From: Deltaproteobacteria bacterium
GTDB lineage: Bacteria > Myxococcota_A > Polyangia > HGW-17
Reading direction: 5' to 3'
Assembly: GCA_016937155.1 (NCBI GenBank)
Contig: JAFGWM010000067.1
Location: 1 to 64,000, forward strand
DNA length: 64,000 bases
The translations under genes and the position numbers were made by a program. This document shows, one piece after another, positions 52,313 to 61,326 of this stretch (positions are counted from its first letter, which is position 1; every line of letters begins with the position of its first letter). The notes beneath the pieces were generated by a model that saw only the letters and a program-made list of their open reading frames with translations, had not been told where the DNA came from and made no database searches.

Positions 52313-52663
52313 TTATTCAGAAATTTCATCGCCAAAAGACGGGTTATCTCTCCATATGCTGTCAAGCTGGTAATACAGCCTGCTTTCCGAAAGCATAATG
52401 TGAACCACAAGATTACCAAAATCTGTGAGAATCCAGTCTCCGTTATTCCGGCCTTCACTTCCAATAGGCTTGATTTTCATATCCACCAGAGCCCGTTGAA
52501 TCTCATCAGATATTGAAACAGCCTGTCTGGTTGAATTTCCATGTGCAATCATGACATAATCAGTGTAACCGCTGGTTTCTGACACATCATAAATAATACA
52601 CTCTTGAGCTTTGCGGGATTTTGCAGCTTCATACGCTGCGAGAACATATTCAGGTAATTCCAT
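52313..52663 (-). CDS. rsfS: Ribosomal silencing factor RsfS
   Basis: A 116-residue protein that binds uL14 on free 50S subunits and blocks subunit joining during starvation. Core motifs: IIYDVSETSGYTDYVMIAHGNSTRQ and GDWILTDFGNLVVHIM, each recognisable as the RsfS signature. The start at 52663 (MELPEYVL) fits the family length and has AAAGAGAT upstream; an ATG at 52699 is possible, while the frame further upstream is merely tRNA-Asp sequence. Lies downstream of two tRNA genes on the same strand. Confidence 0.92.
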   Translation of the reverse strand: MELPEYVLAAYEAAKSRKAQECIIYDVSETSGYTDYVMIAHGNSTRQAVSISDEIQRALVDMKIKPIGSEGRNNGDWILTDFGNLVVHIMLSESRLYYQLDSIWRDNPSFGDEISE

Positions 52664-52712
52664 AACAATCTCTTTCACAGTGTCCCCGTTTAAGTCCATG
52701 TCTGGAATTTTG

Positions 52713-52786
<74 letters not shown>

Positions 52787-52816
52787 AAGTGGTAAAAAAA
52801 TTCAGCCTTTCGGCAG

Positions 52817-52889
52817 TGGGCGGAACAGGGCTCGAACCTGTGACCTATTGGGTGTAAACCAATTGCTCTTCCAACTGAGCTACCCGCCC
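52817..52889 (-). tRNA. tRNA-Val (anticodon UAC)
   Basis: A 73-nt tRNA with acceptor GGGCGGG/TCCGCCC (last pair G-T), D arm GTAGCTCAGTTGG, anticodon loop TTTACAC (UAC), T arm ACAGG/CCTGT and discriminator A. CCA is not encoded. Confidence 0.96.
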
Positions 52890-52970
52890 TAAGGTGGTGC
52901 CAGTTACAGAACCGAGCATAGAACCGCAACCAGTTCATATCAGCTGGGCACCTGCCAGCAACGAGAAAAC

Positions 52971-52999
52971 TAATTACGCTACTTTTGTATTTGTGTCAA
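52971..52999 (-). promoter_or_regulatory. Promoter of the tRNA-Val/tRNA-Asp/rsfS/rlmH unit
   Basis: On the minus strand a perfect TTGACA (52999-52994), 17-base spacer and TAATTA (52976-52971). The leader before tRNA-Val is about 75 bases. The rest of 52890-53183 (294 bases) is AT-rich with no credible gene on either strand. Confidence 0.65.
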
Positions 53000-53183
53000 G
53001 ATATTTTTTTTAATTTTAAACTTTTTTTTCTATTTCGTTTATTTTTGAATGTCTCTTTTTCCTTCACTTGTAAAATTTATAAACAAACTGTTTTTCTTTC
53101 AGTTTTTTCAAAATCTGATATATCAAAAGTTTCATACTGTATTTTTCTTATTTGGATGTTACTCTGCTTCAATCGGTTATATT

Positions 53184-54209
53184 ATGGATTCTGAAATTCT
53201 TATACGATTACTTATTCTTGCTGGTCTTCTTCTGTTGAGTGCATTTTTCTCCGGAAGTGAAGTGGCTTTTTTCAGTCTGAATCATTTAGCCAGAAAAAAA
53301 GCAAGTACAAGTAATGAAAGAAGTGATATTCATCTTGTCTGGATGCTGAAACGACCCAGAAGACTCATAATTACTCTTCTTGTGGGCAATGAACTTGTCA
53401 ACATCAGTTCTTCAACAGTGAGCGCTACCATTGCATCCATGCTTTTTTCTCATATGGGAGAACTTGAAAGAACTCTCATTTCAATATCCATTGTTGTGCC
53501 ATTACTTCTAATTATCGGGGAAATTACACCCAAAACAATCGCTATTTTTACATCTCAGAGATGGGCAAGAAAAGTTGCTACACCAATTTATATTTTTTCA
53601 TGGATAATAACCCCTTTGAGATTTTTATTCAGAAAACTAAGTGATCTTATAGTTAATCTCTTTGGTGGCCATGCATCCTCCCATGAAAACCCTCTTTCTG
53701 AGGAAGACTTTCTTCAGTTGGTGGAAAAAGGGAAGGATCAGGGGAAAATCCTTGATCAGGAAGGGGATATGATTGCCAGAGTTTTCAAATTCGGGGATGG
53801 TCTGGTAAAGAACGTCATGACACCAGCTTCCAGAGTTTACGCAGTTGATCTCACTACCCCCATGTCTGAAATCCCTGCAAAATTCAGAAGCGGCATGTTT
53901 TCCAGAATACCTGTGATGAGAGGCAGTGAAGTTATCGGAATACTCCATGCAAAGGATGTTCTGAAGGAAACTCACAGCAAAACATTAGCTGAACTTCTAA
54001 AACCACCGTTTTATGTTTCCCAGAACACAAAATGCCTAAGACTTGTCAACGAATTTCAGAAACGACGAATCCATATGGCTATAGTCTTGAATCAGCATGG
54101 AAAGATGTCCGGAATTGTCACAATGGAAGATCTTCTTGAAGAACTTGTAGGAGAAATTCATGATGAAAAAGAGGTCTTCCCGATTAGAACAACAGGTGAA
54201 ATTAAATGA
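53184..54209 (+). CDS. CNNM/CorB-family membrane protein (DUF21 + CBS pair)
   Basis: A 341-residue protein: DUF21 membrane domain (three to four TM helices, SAFFSGSEVAFFS at the start, IGEITPKTIA) and two CBS motifs (about 200-320, ending in GIVTMEDLLEELVGEI). CNNM/CorB proteins transport or sense Mg2+ and related divalent cations. There is no C-terminal CorC_HlyC domain, unlike the next gene. The start at 53184 matches the family; an open stretch upstream encodes a non-conserved hydrophobic tail. Overlaps the next gene by 4 bases, so the two may act as a heteromer. Confidence 0.88.
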   Translation: MDSEILIRLLILAGLLLLSAFFSGSEVAFFSLNHLARKKASTSNERSDIHLVWMLKRPRRLIITLLVGNELVNISSSTVSATIASMLFSHMGELERTLISISIVVPLLLIIGEITPKTIAIFTSQRWARKVATPIYIFSWIITPLRFLFRKLSDLIVNLFGGHASSHENPLSEEDFLQLVEKGKDQGKILDQEGDMIARVFKFGDGLVKNVMTPASRVYAVDLTTPMSEIPAKFRSGMFSRIPVMRGSEVIGILHAKDVLKETHSKTLAELLKPPFYVSQNTKCLRLVNEFQKRRIHMAIVLNQHGKMSGIVTMEDLLEELVGEIHDEKEVFPIRTTGEIK

Positions 54210-55486
54210 CACTTCTAACTGTTGTATCAATCTGCATATTGGGGCTTATTATAGAGGGATTCTTTTCAGGAAGTGAAATTGCTCTTGTTTCTTCGGATCA
54301 ACTTGCCCTTGAAAAAGCTGCAAAATCTGGTCATAAAGGAGCAAAACTGGCTCTGAAGCTGCTTGATAATTCAGGAGTTATGCTTGCCGTAACCCTAATA
54401 GGCACAAACCTTGCCGTCGTTACAAATACCATTGTAATGACACTTTTTTTTCTTGAAAAATTTGGCCCTAGAGGTGAAATTTACAGTGTACTGATTATGT
54501 CACCTCTGGTTTTACTTTTTGGTGAGATCGTACCTAAAGCTGTATTTCAACAGCACGCCAATTCAATAGCCATCCATGTAAGTTATGTAATCTACTATTC
54601 AAAATATCTGTTTTATCCTCTGGTTTTACTGATGAGACTTTTCAGTGCCAGTGCCACTTCATTACTTGGTATTCAGCAGAATAAAGTGCAGGCTCTCTCA
54701 AGAGAAGATCTAAAATTTCTAATACAGGAAGAAAACGAACTTTTTGATAAGGATGTTCCAAGAATCAACATTAATTCCATCTCCATCAAAGAGGGGGAGC
54801 GGGAAATTATCGGCAACATACTCACCCTCAGAGATACCACCGTTGAAGAGGTGATGATTCCGCTCAGTGAGGTGGTAAGTGCTCCCCAGTCCAGCACTTT
54901 ATCTGATCTGGCAGATCTGGTGACAAAATATGGTTATACAAGAATTCCAATCTATAAGGACAGAGTTGATGTCGTTGTAGGTATTGTGCATGGATTTGAT
55001 GTCCTTGCAACCGCCAATCCCGATAATAAAGCCTCATCAATAATGCAGCCTCCTATTTTCGTACCGGAAACTCAGCATGCATATAAACTTCTCATTGATT
55101 TGCAGCAGGCACGAAAGGGAATGGCCATAGTGGTCAACGAATACGGTGGTGCAGAGGGAATTGTTACTATTGAAGATGTTCTGGAAGAGATTGTTGGAGA
55201 AATTGAAGATGAATTTGATAAACCCGAAGATATTATAGTAAATATTGATGAAATGACTTGGGTTTTGAGTGGTAGAATAAGCATATCTCATCTAAATGAA
55301 GAGCTGGAGTTGGAACTGAAAGAGGATGAGCCATATGAAACAGTGGCCGGACTAATACTACATCATACAAGAAGATTACCTTCCATATCTGAAGAAATCT
55401 ATTTTGAGAATTTTAAATTTACTATTCTTGAAATGACCGATCGGGCAATAATTAAAATCAAACTGGAAAAAATAGACATATCCTGA
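54206..55486 (+). CDS. CNNM/CorB-family membrane protein with CorC_HlyC domain
   Basis: A 426-residue paralogue of the preceding gene: DUF21 domain (GFFSGSEIALVS; LFGEIVPKAVF), acidic helical bundle, CBS pair (about 205-330; GIVTIEDVLEEIVGEIEDEFD), and the C-terminal CorC_HlyC domain (about 345-425). Likely a Mg2+ transporter or regulator. ATG overlaps the upstream stop. The downstream gene is convergent, 13 bases away, without an obvious terminator. Confidence 0.9.
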   Translation: MTLLTVVSICILGLIIEGFFSGSEIALVSSDQLALEKAAKSGHKGAKLALKLLDNSGVMLAVTLIGTNLAVVTNTIVMTLFFLEKFGPRGEIYSVLIMSPLVLLFGEIVPKAVFQQHANSIAIHVSYVIYYSKYLFYPLVLLMRLFSASATSLLGIQQNKVQALSREDLKFLIQEENELFDKDVPRININSISIKEGEREIIGNILTLRDTTVEEVMIPLSEVVSAPQSSTLSDLADLVTKYGYTRIPIYKDRVDVVVGIVHGFDVLATANPDNKASSIMQPPIFVPETQHAYKLLIDLQQARKGMAIVVNEYGGAEGIVTIEDVLEEIVGEIEDEFDKPEDIIVNIDEMTWVLSGRISISHLNEELELELKEDEPYETVAGLILHHTRRLPSISEEIYFENFKFTILEMTDRAIIKIKLEKIDIS

Positions 55487-55499
55487 CATAAATTCACTA

Positions 55500-56414
55500 T
55501 CAGACACGTTTCTGATTCATGGTTTCATCACAGATTGCATACATACCACAATTTGAACCAATTGCGTTTTCTTCCAGTTCCCCAATACTTAAAATAACTT
55601 CATATCCCACATCTTTGAAGCTATTAACAATTTTTGCATTATTCTCATGTTCCTCCGGAATTACTGCACTCTGGAGATTGTTGTATTTCATATTTCTGGT
55701 AGGATTTACAGGAGTTAATTTTACGATAAACCTTTCGGGATCAAAATATTCTCTTAAAACTTTTGCATCCATGGGATAATTTTTTACCCCTGCAAAATTT
55801 AGTGTGACTTTTCGATCGCCAACACGATAAATTTTCTCTCCCCACAACGCCATTTCACCAAAACTCATAGTCTTTGTAGGAATCAGAATTTTTCTCTTTT
55901 CAATATCAGTTGTATGAAGTGAAAACTGCATCTGAAAAAAACCAGGACTGTACTTTCTATGAACCACGTCAATAAGCTCTTCCATAAAACCACTGGATGA
56001 GGCCGGAGCTATTGTACTTATGCTGGGCATAAGACCAGGTGCGTCATACAACTCTGGTAGTTCATTTAAAACACTGATGACATCCATGTTAAATGCAGGA
56101 TCACCCATTCTCGCAAATTGAATTTTGAATTTTCTACAGGGAATCTTTCCATCGGGATATCTTCTCCTTACCATCATATCAATCTGCTGTATCATTTCCT
56201 CTCTGCTGATTTTCCCTGTATAATATCCACCAGCATCACACATAATACACTTTACAGGACATCCCCTGAGAGTGGAAATAATCAAAACCCACTTATCTTC
56301 TCTTTTAAAAGGTGGTTGAATTGATTCTACACATTCAACAGAACTTCCATCAGAAAATCTAACAACATAAACCCGTGCTATTTCATCGTTTCCCTGCTCG
56401 GTAATTACCTGCAT
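55500..56414 (-). CDS. RlmN-like radical SAM protein of unknown specificity
   Basis: A 304-residue radical SAM enzyme with the cluster motif C52-x3-C56-x2-C59 (GCPVKCIMC). Size, barrel features and the C-terminal NCGMY (Cys289) recall RlmN/Cfr, where a Cys in an (A/N)CGQL motif carries the methyl group. It lacks the long N-terminal accessory domain of RlmN and has a divergent barrel, so rRNA m2A methylation is not assumed. It overlaps the flavoprotein gene by 10 bases. GGAGAT lies 10 bases before the ATG at 56414; an upstream start would add 11 residues. Confidence 0.8.
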   Translation of the reverse strand: MQVITEQGNDEIARVYVVRFSDGSSVECVESIQPPFKREDKWVLIISTLRGCPVKCIMCDAGGYYTGKISREEMIQQIDMMVRRRYPDGKIPCRKFKIQFARMGDPAFNMDVISVLNELPELYDAPGLMPSISTIAPASSSGFMEELIDVVHRKYSPGFFQMQFSLHTTDIEKRKILIPTKTMSFGEMALWGEKIYRVGDRKVTLNFAGVKNYPMDAKVLREYFDPERFIVKLTPVNPTRNMKYNNLQSAVIPEEHENNAKIVNSFKDVGYEVILSIGELEENAIGSNCGMYAICDETMNQKRV

Positions 56415-57268
56415 TTTATTATATCTCCAAATATTTTTATGGCACACTCAAGACCATCTCCAGCAGCTATCCCAAGTTGACCAAGGGAACCCAGTCTGGC
56501 ATCACCGGCAACGTACAGTCCTTGTCTTTCAGTTACAACTCCAGTTGAAGGAATAATATCAAACATGGCAAGCCTTGAAACTCTGCCTGTGGCATTAATC
56601 AGAAAATCAAATTCTTTCTGAAAATTATCACATCCTGAATACCCACTCACTATGTATTTTTTATTTTCAGAAACAAAAATTTTGGATGGAATAAAATTCT
56701 CCACAAACCTTATATTCTTTCTGGATTTCACATTATTATATAGATCCCCGGAACATTTGGGATTACTTCCCCGTAAAAATATTTCAACCTCACAATTTCT
56801 GTCTGCTAAAAAAAGTGCATGATCGCACCCAGCTTCCCCGCCTCCGATTACTCCAATTTTTTTTCCGGATTTATCCTTAAGAGTTGTAACACCATTGAGA
56901 ATATCTTCTCCAGGCCAAAGTGAAGGTAATTTCCTGTTTTCGGTACCAGGTGCCAATACTGCATACTCTGTTGAAAAGTTACCATCATCAGTTACCAGAT
57001 TTATTCTCTCATCCGCAAAAAACACATCAGTAACTTTCCTCTTCAGAACTTCAATACCATATTTAATGGATTTTTCCCTCATCCTGTCCTGAAGCTCAAA
57101 TCCTGTTCCTTCAAACCCGATATAATTTTCAATTCTCCATGCATTTGGGATAAGCCCACCCGGCTCTCCTTTTTTATCCAGAAGAATAAATTCGATTCCC
57201 AGCCTTCTCAGTTGCAGCGCTGCACTGAAACCAGCCATTCCAGCACCTACAATTACTACCTTTGACAA
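56405..57268 (-). CDS. FAD/NAD(P)-dependent oxidoreductase (thioredoxin-reductase fold, no CxxC)
   Basis: About 287 residues from a TTG at 57268 (MSKVVIVGAGMAG), which is favoured because Rossmann motif 1 (GAGMAG) then lies at the very N-terminus as usual; the frame extends 12 codons upstream into the preceding gene. A second dinucleotide motif (GVIGGGEAG) near residue 140 and the FAD motif GLYVAGDAR near the C-terminus are intact. The redox CATC of thioredoxin reductases is absent, so it is likelier a ferredoxin/flavodoxin reductase or electron donor, perhaps for the adjacent radical SAM enzymes. Confidence 0.85.
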   Translation of the reverse strand: MSKVVIVGAGMAGFSAALQLRRLGIEFILLDKKGEPGGLIPNAWRIENYIGFEGTGFELQDRMREKSIKYGIEVLKRKVTDVFFADERINLVTDDGNFSTEYAVLAPGTENRKLPSLWPGEDILNGVTTLKDKSGKKIGVIGGGEAGCDHALFLADRNCEVEIFLRGSNPKCSGDLYNNVKSRKNIRFVENFIPSKIFVSENKKYIVSGYSGCDNFQKEFDFLINATGRVSRLAMFDIIPSTGVVTERQGLYVAGDARLGSLGQLGIAAGDGLECAIKIFGDIIKCR

Positions 57269-57915
57269 GATGTTATATCCCTGATTGTTAAAGGAACAAC
57301 GCAACTGTCAACCATACCAAGTAAACTGGATTTGTGCAGTTCACTATTAAAGGTGGCTGTTCCATCAACTGGAAGAAAAACTTCAAATCCTCTTACAAAT
57401 GCACTCCTCGCAGTTGTTTCACAGCAAAGATGAGTCAGCACTCCGCTTATAATCAGCCGATTTACACCAGCTTTCCTTAATGAATCCTCAAGAAAAGTCC
57501 CATAAAAAGCATCATATGTATTTTTTGTAATCACTTTTTCATTAGACATCGTATCAATAATCAATTCACTTCCAAAACTTCCTTCCATAAGGAGAGTTCT
57601 ATAGAATTTGCTCATCATTCCACCTGAATCACTTGGTAGATGAGCATGTTTTGTAAAAAAAACAGGGACACTGAATTTTCTTCCCCAGTTGATTAATTTT
57701 GTAACATTTACCAAAAGTTGAGATGAACTTTTCAAAAAGGCTTTTCCTTCAGGATGAAGAAACTCTTTCTGTAAATCAATAATCAAAATTGCCAGATTAT
57801 TGATGGTGAACGGAATTCTTTTTCGAATTCTTGCATTTAATTCCAGATAGTTGAGCATACCAGCCGTGAATTCATCATGATTTTCTTCGGTGAAATACTC
57901 GCTATTTCTGGACAT
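57256..57915 (-). CDS. Isochorismatase-like cysteine hydrolase
   Basis: A 219-residue member of the isochorismatase/nicotinamidase superfamily with the catalytic triad visible: Asp47 (IIDLQKEF), Lys in VITKNTYDAF, and Cys in THLCCETTAR, plus the preceding cis-peptide region (SGVLTHLC). An N-terminal extension of about 35 residues is unusual. The substrate (nicotinamide, carbamoyl compounds, etc.) is unknown. AGGGGAT 6 bases upstream selects the ATG at 57915. It overlaps mtaB by 14 bases and the flavoprotein gene by about 13, i.e. a tightly coupled unit. Confidence 0.87.
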   Translation of the reverse strand: MSRNSEYFTEENHDEFTAGMLNYLELNARIRKRIPFTINNLAILIIDLQKEFLHPEGKAFLKSSSQLLVNVTKLINWGRKFSVPVFFTKHAHLPSDSGGMMSKFYRTLLMEGSFGSELIIDTMSNEKVITKNTYDAFYGTFLEDSLRKAGVNRLIISGVLTHLCCETTARSAFVRGFEVFLPVDGTATFNSELHKSSLLGMVDSCVVPLTIRDITSCQR

Positions 57916-59155
57916 GATATCCCCTGAGTACATACCCATCCACCTGAGTAATTTTCACTGGATATATTTTTCCGGAAACAGGGTTACTATCTGATTTAAA
58001 TGAAACATTATTAAAAAATTCAGATGTTCCAGTATAAAATCCCCCCGGAAGTGACCTCTCACAAACCACTAAAAGTGTCTGGTTTAACAAAGCAACCAGA
58101 TGCTCCTCCTTCAATTTTCCCGCTATGTTGCGCATTTCCAGAGCACGTTTTTTTGCTGTGTTTGCATTGTAGCCTTCCATTTCACTTGCGACAGTTCCCT
58201 GTCTCGGAGAGTATGGAAATACATGAAGATATGACGGATTAATTTTCTTCAGAGCAATCATGGACTTTTGATGTATCAGTTCAGTTTCCCCAGGAAAACC
58301 GGTAATAAGATCTCCACCAAACCATATATTTTTCCTGTTTAGTTTTTCAGCTAGAATTTCATACTGACGAACATTATTTGGACGTCCCATCTGTATCAGT
58401 ATTTCATCACTCAGTGATTGAAACGGAGTATGCAGATGTGCAGCGATTCTTTTATCTTCCATAAGCATTATGAGTTCATCGCTAACATATTCAGGTTCTA
58501 TACTACCAATACGGATTCTGAATCCATCAGGGATATCTCTGACAAGTTTTTTTAATAATTCAGTAAAATTCAATCCGCTTTTATTTTCAAGTCCCCAACT
58601 GCCAATATTTATTCCGGTGAGTACAACTTCCTGATGTCCAAGCCTGAAAAATTCAAGCATTTCACTTTTTATATCCTCATATGAAAAACTTTTAGAGGGT
58701 CCTCTGGCTATGTGAATAACACAGTATGCACACTTTTTATCACAACCGGTCTGAACAAGAAGAGGCGGTCTGGCAACACTATCCACGTTGCCTTTACCTC
58801 TGGGTTCTCCATTAACACCAAGTAAATCCATTATTAAATTTGGGATAGTATCCTTTTTATGACCACTTACAGTCAATATCCCCTCATAATCCAGAGAATT
58901 TTCCTGTTCAATTTCCACGTAACACCCAGTTAGAATAACTGTTTTAGAAACTGAATTTTTTGCCCTGCTTATATATTTTCGTGTTTCTCTTTCAGCCTGG
59001 GACGTTACAACACAACTGTTTATCACTGCTATTTCTGCATCATCCCCAAATGGAACAATACAAATCGACTCCGGGAGGTTTTCCATAATCCTCCGGGTTT
59101 CATACTGATTTACTCTGCATCCTAGTGTATAAAAAGAAACTCTGGGTCTATTCAT
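57902..59155 (-). CDS. mtaB: MtaB-like tRNA methylthiotransferase
   Basis: A 417-residue radical SAM methylthiotransferase: N-terminal UPF0004 domain with three cluster cysteines (LGCRVNQYE; NSCVVTSQAERETRK; TGCY), radical SAM CX3CX2C (GCDKKCAYC), and a TRAM-like C-terminus. NSCVVT plus length place it with MtaB (t6A37 to ms2t6A37 of tRNA) rather than MiaB or RimO. The quartet LHTPFQS is slightly unusual (LHLPLQS in most). Its ATG shares a base with the stop of the upstream barrel gene, and it overlaps the hydrolase gene. Confidence 0.88.
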   Translation of the reverse strand: MNRPRVSFYTLGCRVNQYETRRIMENLPESICIVPFGDDAEIAVINSCVVTSQAERETRKYISRAKNSVSKTVILTGCYVEIEQENSLDYEGILTVSGHKKDTIPNLIMDLLGVNGEPRGKGNVDSVARPPLLVQTGCDKKCAYCVIHIARGPSKSFSYEDIKSEMLEFFRLGHQEVVLTGINIGSWGLENKSGLNFTELLKKLVRDIPDGFRIRIGSIEPEYVSDELIMLMEDKRIAAHLHTPFQSLSDEILIQMGRPNNVRQYEILAEKLNRKNIWFGGDLITGFPGETELIHQKSMIALKKINPSYLHVFPYSPRQGTVASEMEGYNANTAKKRALEMRNIAGKLKEEHLVALLNQTLLVVCERSLPGGFYTGTSEFFNNVSFKSDSNPVSGKIYPVKITQVDGYVLRGYHVQK

Positions 59156-59988
59156 CAGAAGGAGTATTCCACACCCATTAAAAAATCAAGGGTAACAAAA
59201 GCTCCGGCTCCATAGTCATTTCTGAAAGATGGACCAACTTTCATTCCAAGTTCTGCACTTACAGCAAATTCACTGGAAAAACTATACTTTCCACCAAACG
59301 CTGTCTTGACAACAAGTGCTGCTCCGTCATTAGGCCCATTTGCAACAATCATGGAAACCCCTGTCAAAGCTCTGAAATATGGGTTAAGAGGAATTCTCCA
59401 GTTCGGCCAGTTTAAAAATCTATACATAATACCAACTAAAATATCGGTACCAAAACCACTTAGACCGCTACAGTCCATTGGACTGGAATCATCAGAAGGA
59501 TTTGAGCAATCACCGCCGAAGTTAAAACCCAGATTAAAATCTGCCCACAGATATCTTCCAAGCATATAATTATATGAGAAACTAAGTCCAAAACCACCTG
59601 TACCACTTTCTGTAAATGAACTAACCAGCCCTACAGCAGCAGTTATTGCATTGGGACCACTGGGACTTGTGCGCAATTCCGGTGGAAGACTGTATCCGGG
59701 AAGTACCTTGTTAACGATAACTTTCCTTTTAGGAATAGGAGGAAATGAATCATCCCTGCTTTTTTTATCTGTGGTTTTTTCTCCTGTATTATTTTCAGAC
59801 TTTTTATCTGTGGTTTTTTCTCCTGTATTATTTTCAGACTTTTTATCTGGAGTTTTTTTTGAAGAATCCTGAGAAACTATTTTTTTCAGTTTCGGCAGTT
59901 TATCGGGAGGCTCAATGCCATTTTTCTCCTGACCAAAAGAATAACCCGAGAAGAGTAAAATGGTTAAAAAACAATATATTCTAAGCAT
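59155..59988 (-). CDS. Predicted outer-membrane beta-barrel protein with charged repeat linker
   Basis: A 277-residue protein: signal peptide (to about 19), a Lys/Asp/Asn-rich linker with two perfect 13-residue repeats (about 50-78), and a C-terminal domain of alternating aromatic beta-strands ending in EYSF, typical of an outer-membrane barrel sorted by the BAM complex. The linker would be periplasmic. It precedes mtaB in the operon and follows the cNMP-binding gene by 26 bases. Function unknown. Confidence 0.75.
   Translation of the reverse strand: MLRIYCFLTILLFSGYSFGQEKNGIEPPDKLPKLKKIVSQDSSKKTPDKKSENNTGEKTTDKKSENNTGEKTTDKKSRDDSFPPIPKRKVIVNKVLPGYSLPPELRTSPSGPNAITAAVGLVSSFTESGTGGFGLSFSYNYMLGRYLWADFNLGFNFGGDCSNPSDDSSPMDCSGLSGFGTDILVGIMYRFLNWPNWRIPLNPYFRALTGVSMIVANGPNDGAALVVKTAFGGKYSFSSEFAVSAELGMKVGPSFRNDYGAGAFVTLDFLMGVEYSF
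59762..59839. repeat. 39-bp perfect tandem repeat (two copies)
   Basis: Two identical 39-bp units (59762-59800, 59801-59839) plus a partial third encode the 13-residue linker repeats of the barrel protein. Perfect identity suggests recent duplication. Confidence 0.9.
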
Positions 59989-60014
59989 ATAAAAACCTTT
60001 TTCTTCTACCTGAA

Positions 60015-61307
60015 TTAAACAAGGAGATCATCCGCAGGAACACTATCGGATTGTAAAACCTGTTCATTAATCCGGGTTCGTTCGATAGCCACCTGATAAA
60101 CATGACTTAAAAGTTCAGGGTATGTGATGGCCAAATTCTGAAAATCATTCCTGTCCAGATGTAATAATACAGCCTCTGAACCTGTGGTTTTAACTGTTGC
60201 TTTTGCGTTTCCTTCTCTGATCAGACTGATTTCACCAAATACATCTCCAGCCCTGAGGGTTGAAAGCAGAACTTCAGTATCTCCATTACCGGAAGTAACA
60301 ACTACTTCTCCATTTGCCACAAGAAAAAGTCCCGGAGAAGGATTTCCCTCTGTAATTATCTCTGTATTACCATCAATGACAACCGGATTGAAACTGGCCA
60401 TAAGATCAACCTTAGCCTGAGAAGGCAGAGTTCTGAAAAGAACACTGGTAGCCATTAAATTTTTAAGTAATCTGAATCTGGTATATCTCGCCAGTTCGTG
60501 AGCAAGCTCAGGATCAGTTGTCAGAACTTTATTCAAAAGTGGCCATTCTATTTCAAAAACGTATGAATCCTCGGTGCATCTTGTGGTGGCATTTCTGGGA
60601 GCACTGGTGACAAGTGCCATTTCTCCAAAAAAAGAACCCGGTCTCAAAAACCCCAGTTTGACTTCAGAGTTCTCATCCTCTCTCAGAACTTCAATAACAC
60701 CCCTGATAAGAATAAAAAATGAGTTATCCACTGCACCCTGTTTAATTACATTCTCTCCTTCCGGAAAAAATCTCAATTTTCCCTCTCTGAGAATCAGTTC
60801 CAGTGATTTTGCAGTCATAGCCTGAAAAAGTGGATACTTTCTTCCAGGAAGTGGAGGCGGGATAAAAATTGACTGAATAGATTTATCCCAGATATCAACA
60901 GCCTTTTCCACCAGTTCCTTTTCCGAAGAAAAAACAAGTTCAGAAAACTCATCAATATTCTGTCCTCCAGGGATAGGTGGTGATTTTGATGATGATGAAG
61001 TACTGCTTCCGAAAGTTTTAAGGAAAATATCCAGAATTGAGTCATCATGTTCTCCCGGAATAATTCCAATAAAAGCCAGAGTTTCAAATGCATCAGTAAA
61101 ATTTGCAGTCTGGCAGAAATACTTCAGAAGCTTTGTTGCATTTTCCATGGAGACACTTTTGGCATCCAAAAGTGCCAAAGCTCCAAGAAGATCCAGATGT
61201 GCCTGAGGAATTTTTGGAAATTTCTCCAGAGTGGCTGCAGCAAAACTCAATGCTTTTGAAATATTTTTATGAGAAATATGATGAACTATGGAATTTTTAT
61301 TTGTCAT
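60015..61307 (-). CDS. Protein with two cyclic-nucleotide-binding domains
   Basis: A 430-residue cytoplasmic protein. The N-terminal part (to about 150) is helical, possibly TPR-like. Two CRP-type cNMP-binding domains follow. The first has a full phosphate-binding cassette (FFGEMALVTSAPRNAT, with the phosphate-binding Arg); in the second the Arg is replaced (VFGEISLIREGNAKAT). There is no DNA-binding or kinase domain, so it may be a cAMP-controlled scaffold. The adenylate cyclase at 2162 could be the source of ligand. Located between a TPR gene and a barrel gene, 19 and 26 bases away. Confidence 0.87.
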   Translation of the reverse strand: MTNKNSIVHHISHKNISKALSFAAATLEKFPKIPQAHLDLLGALALLDAKSVSMENATKLLKYFCQTANFTDAFETLAFIGIIPGEHDDSILDIFLKTFGSSTSSSSKSPPIPGGQNIDEFSELVFSSEKELVEKAVDIWDKSIQSIFIPPPLPGRKYPLFQAMTAKSLELILREGKLRFFPEGENVIKQGAVDNSFFILIRGVIEVLREDENSEVKLGFLRPGSFFGEMALVTSAPRNATTRCTEDSYVFEIEWPLLNKVLTTDPELAHELARYTRFRLLKNLMATSVLFRTLPSQAKVDLMASFNPVVIDGNTEIITEGNPSPGLFLVANGEVVVTSGNGDTEVLLSTLRAGDVFGEISLIREGNAKATVKTTGSEAVLLHLDRNDFQNLAITYPELLSHVYQVAIERTRINEQVLQSDSVPADDLLV

Positions 61308-61326
61308 GAAGTTTTCCCGAAAGATC

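Noticed and set aside
53049-53183. Longer N-terminus for the first CNNM protein
   Set aside because: The additional 45 residues are Phe-rich from AT-rich intergenic DNA, without a ribosome site, and do not fit the DUF21 family start.
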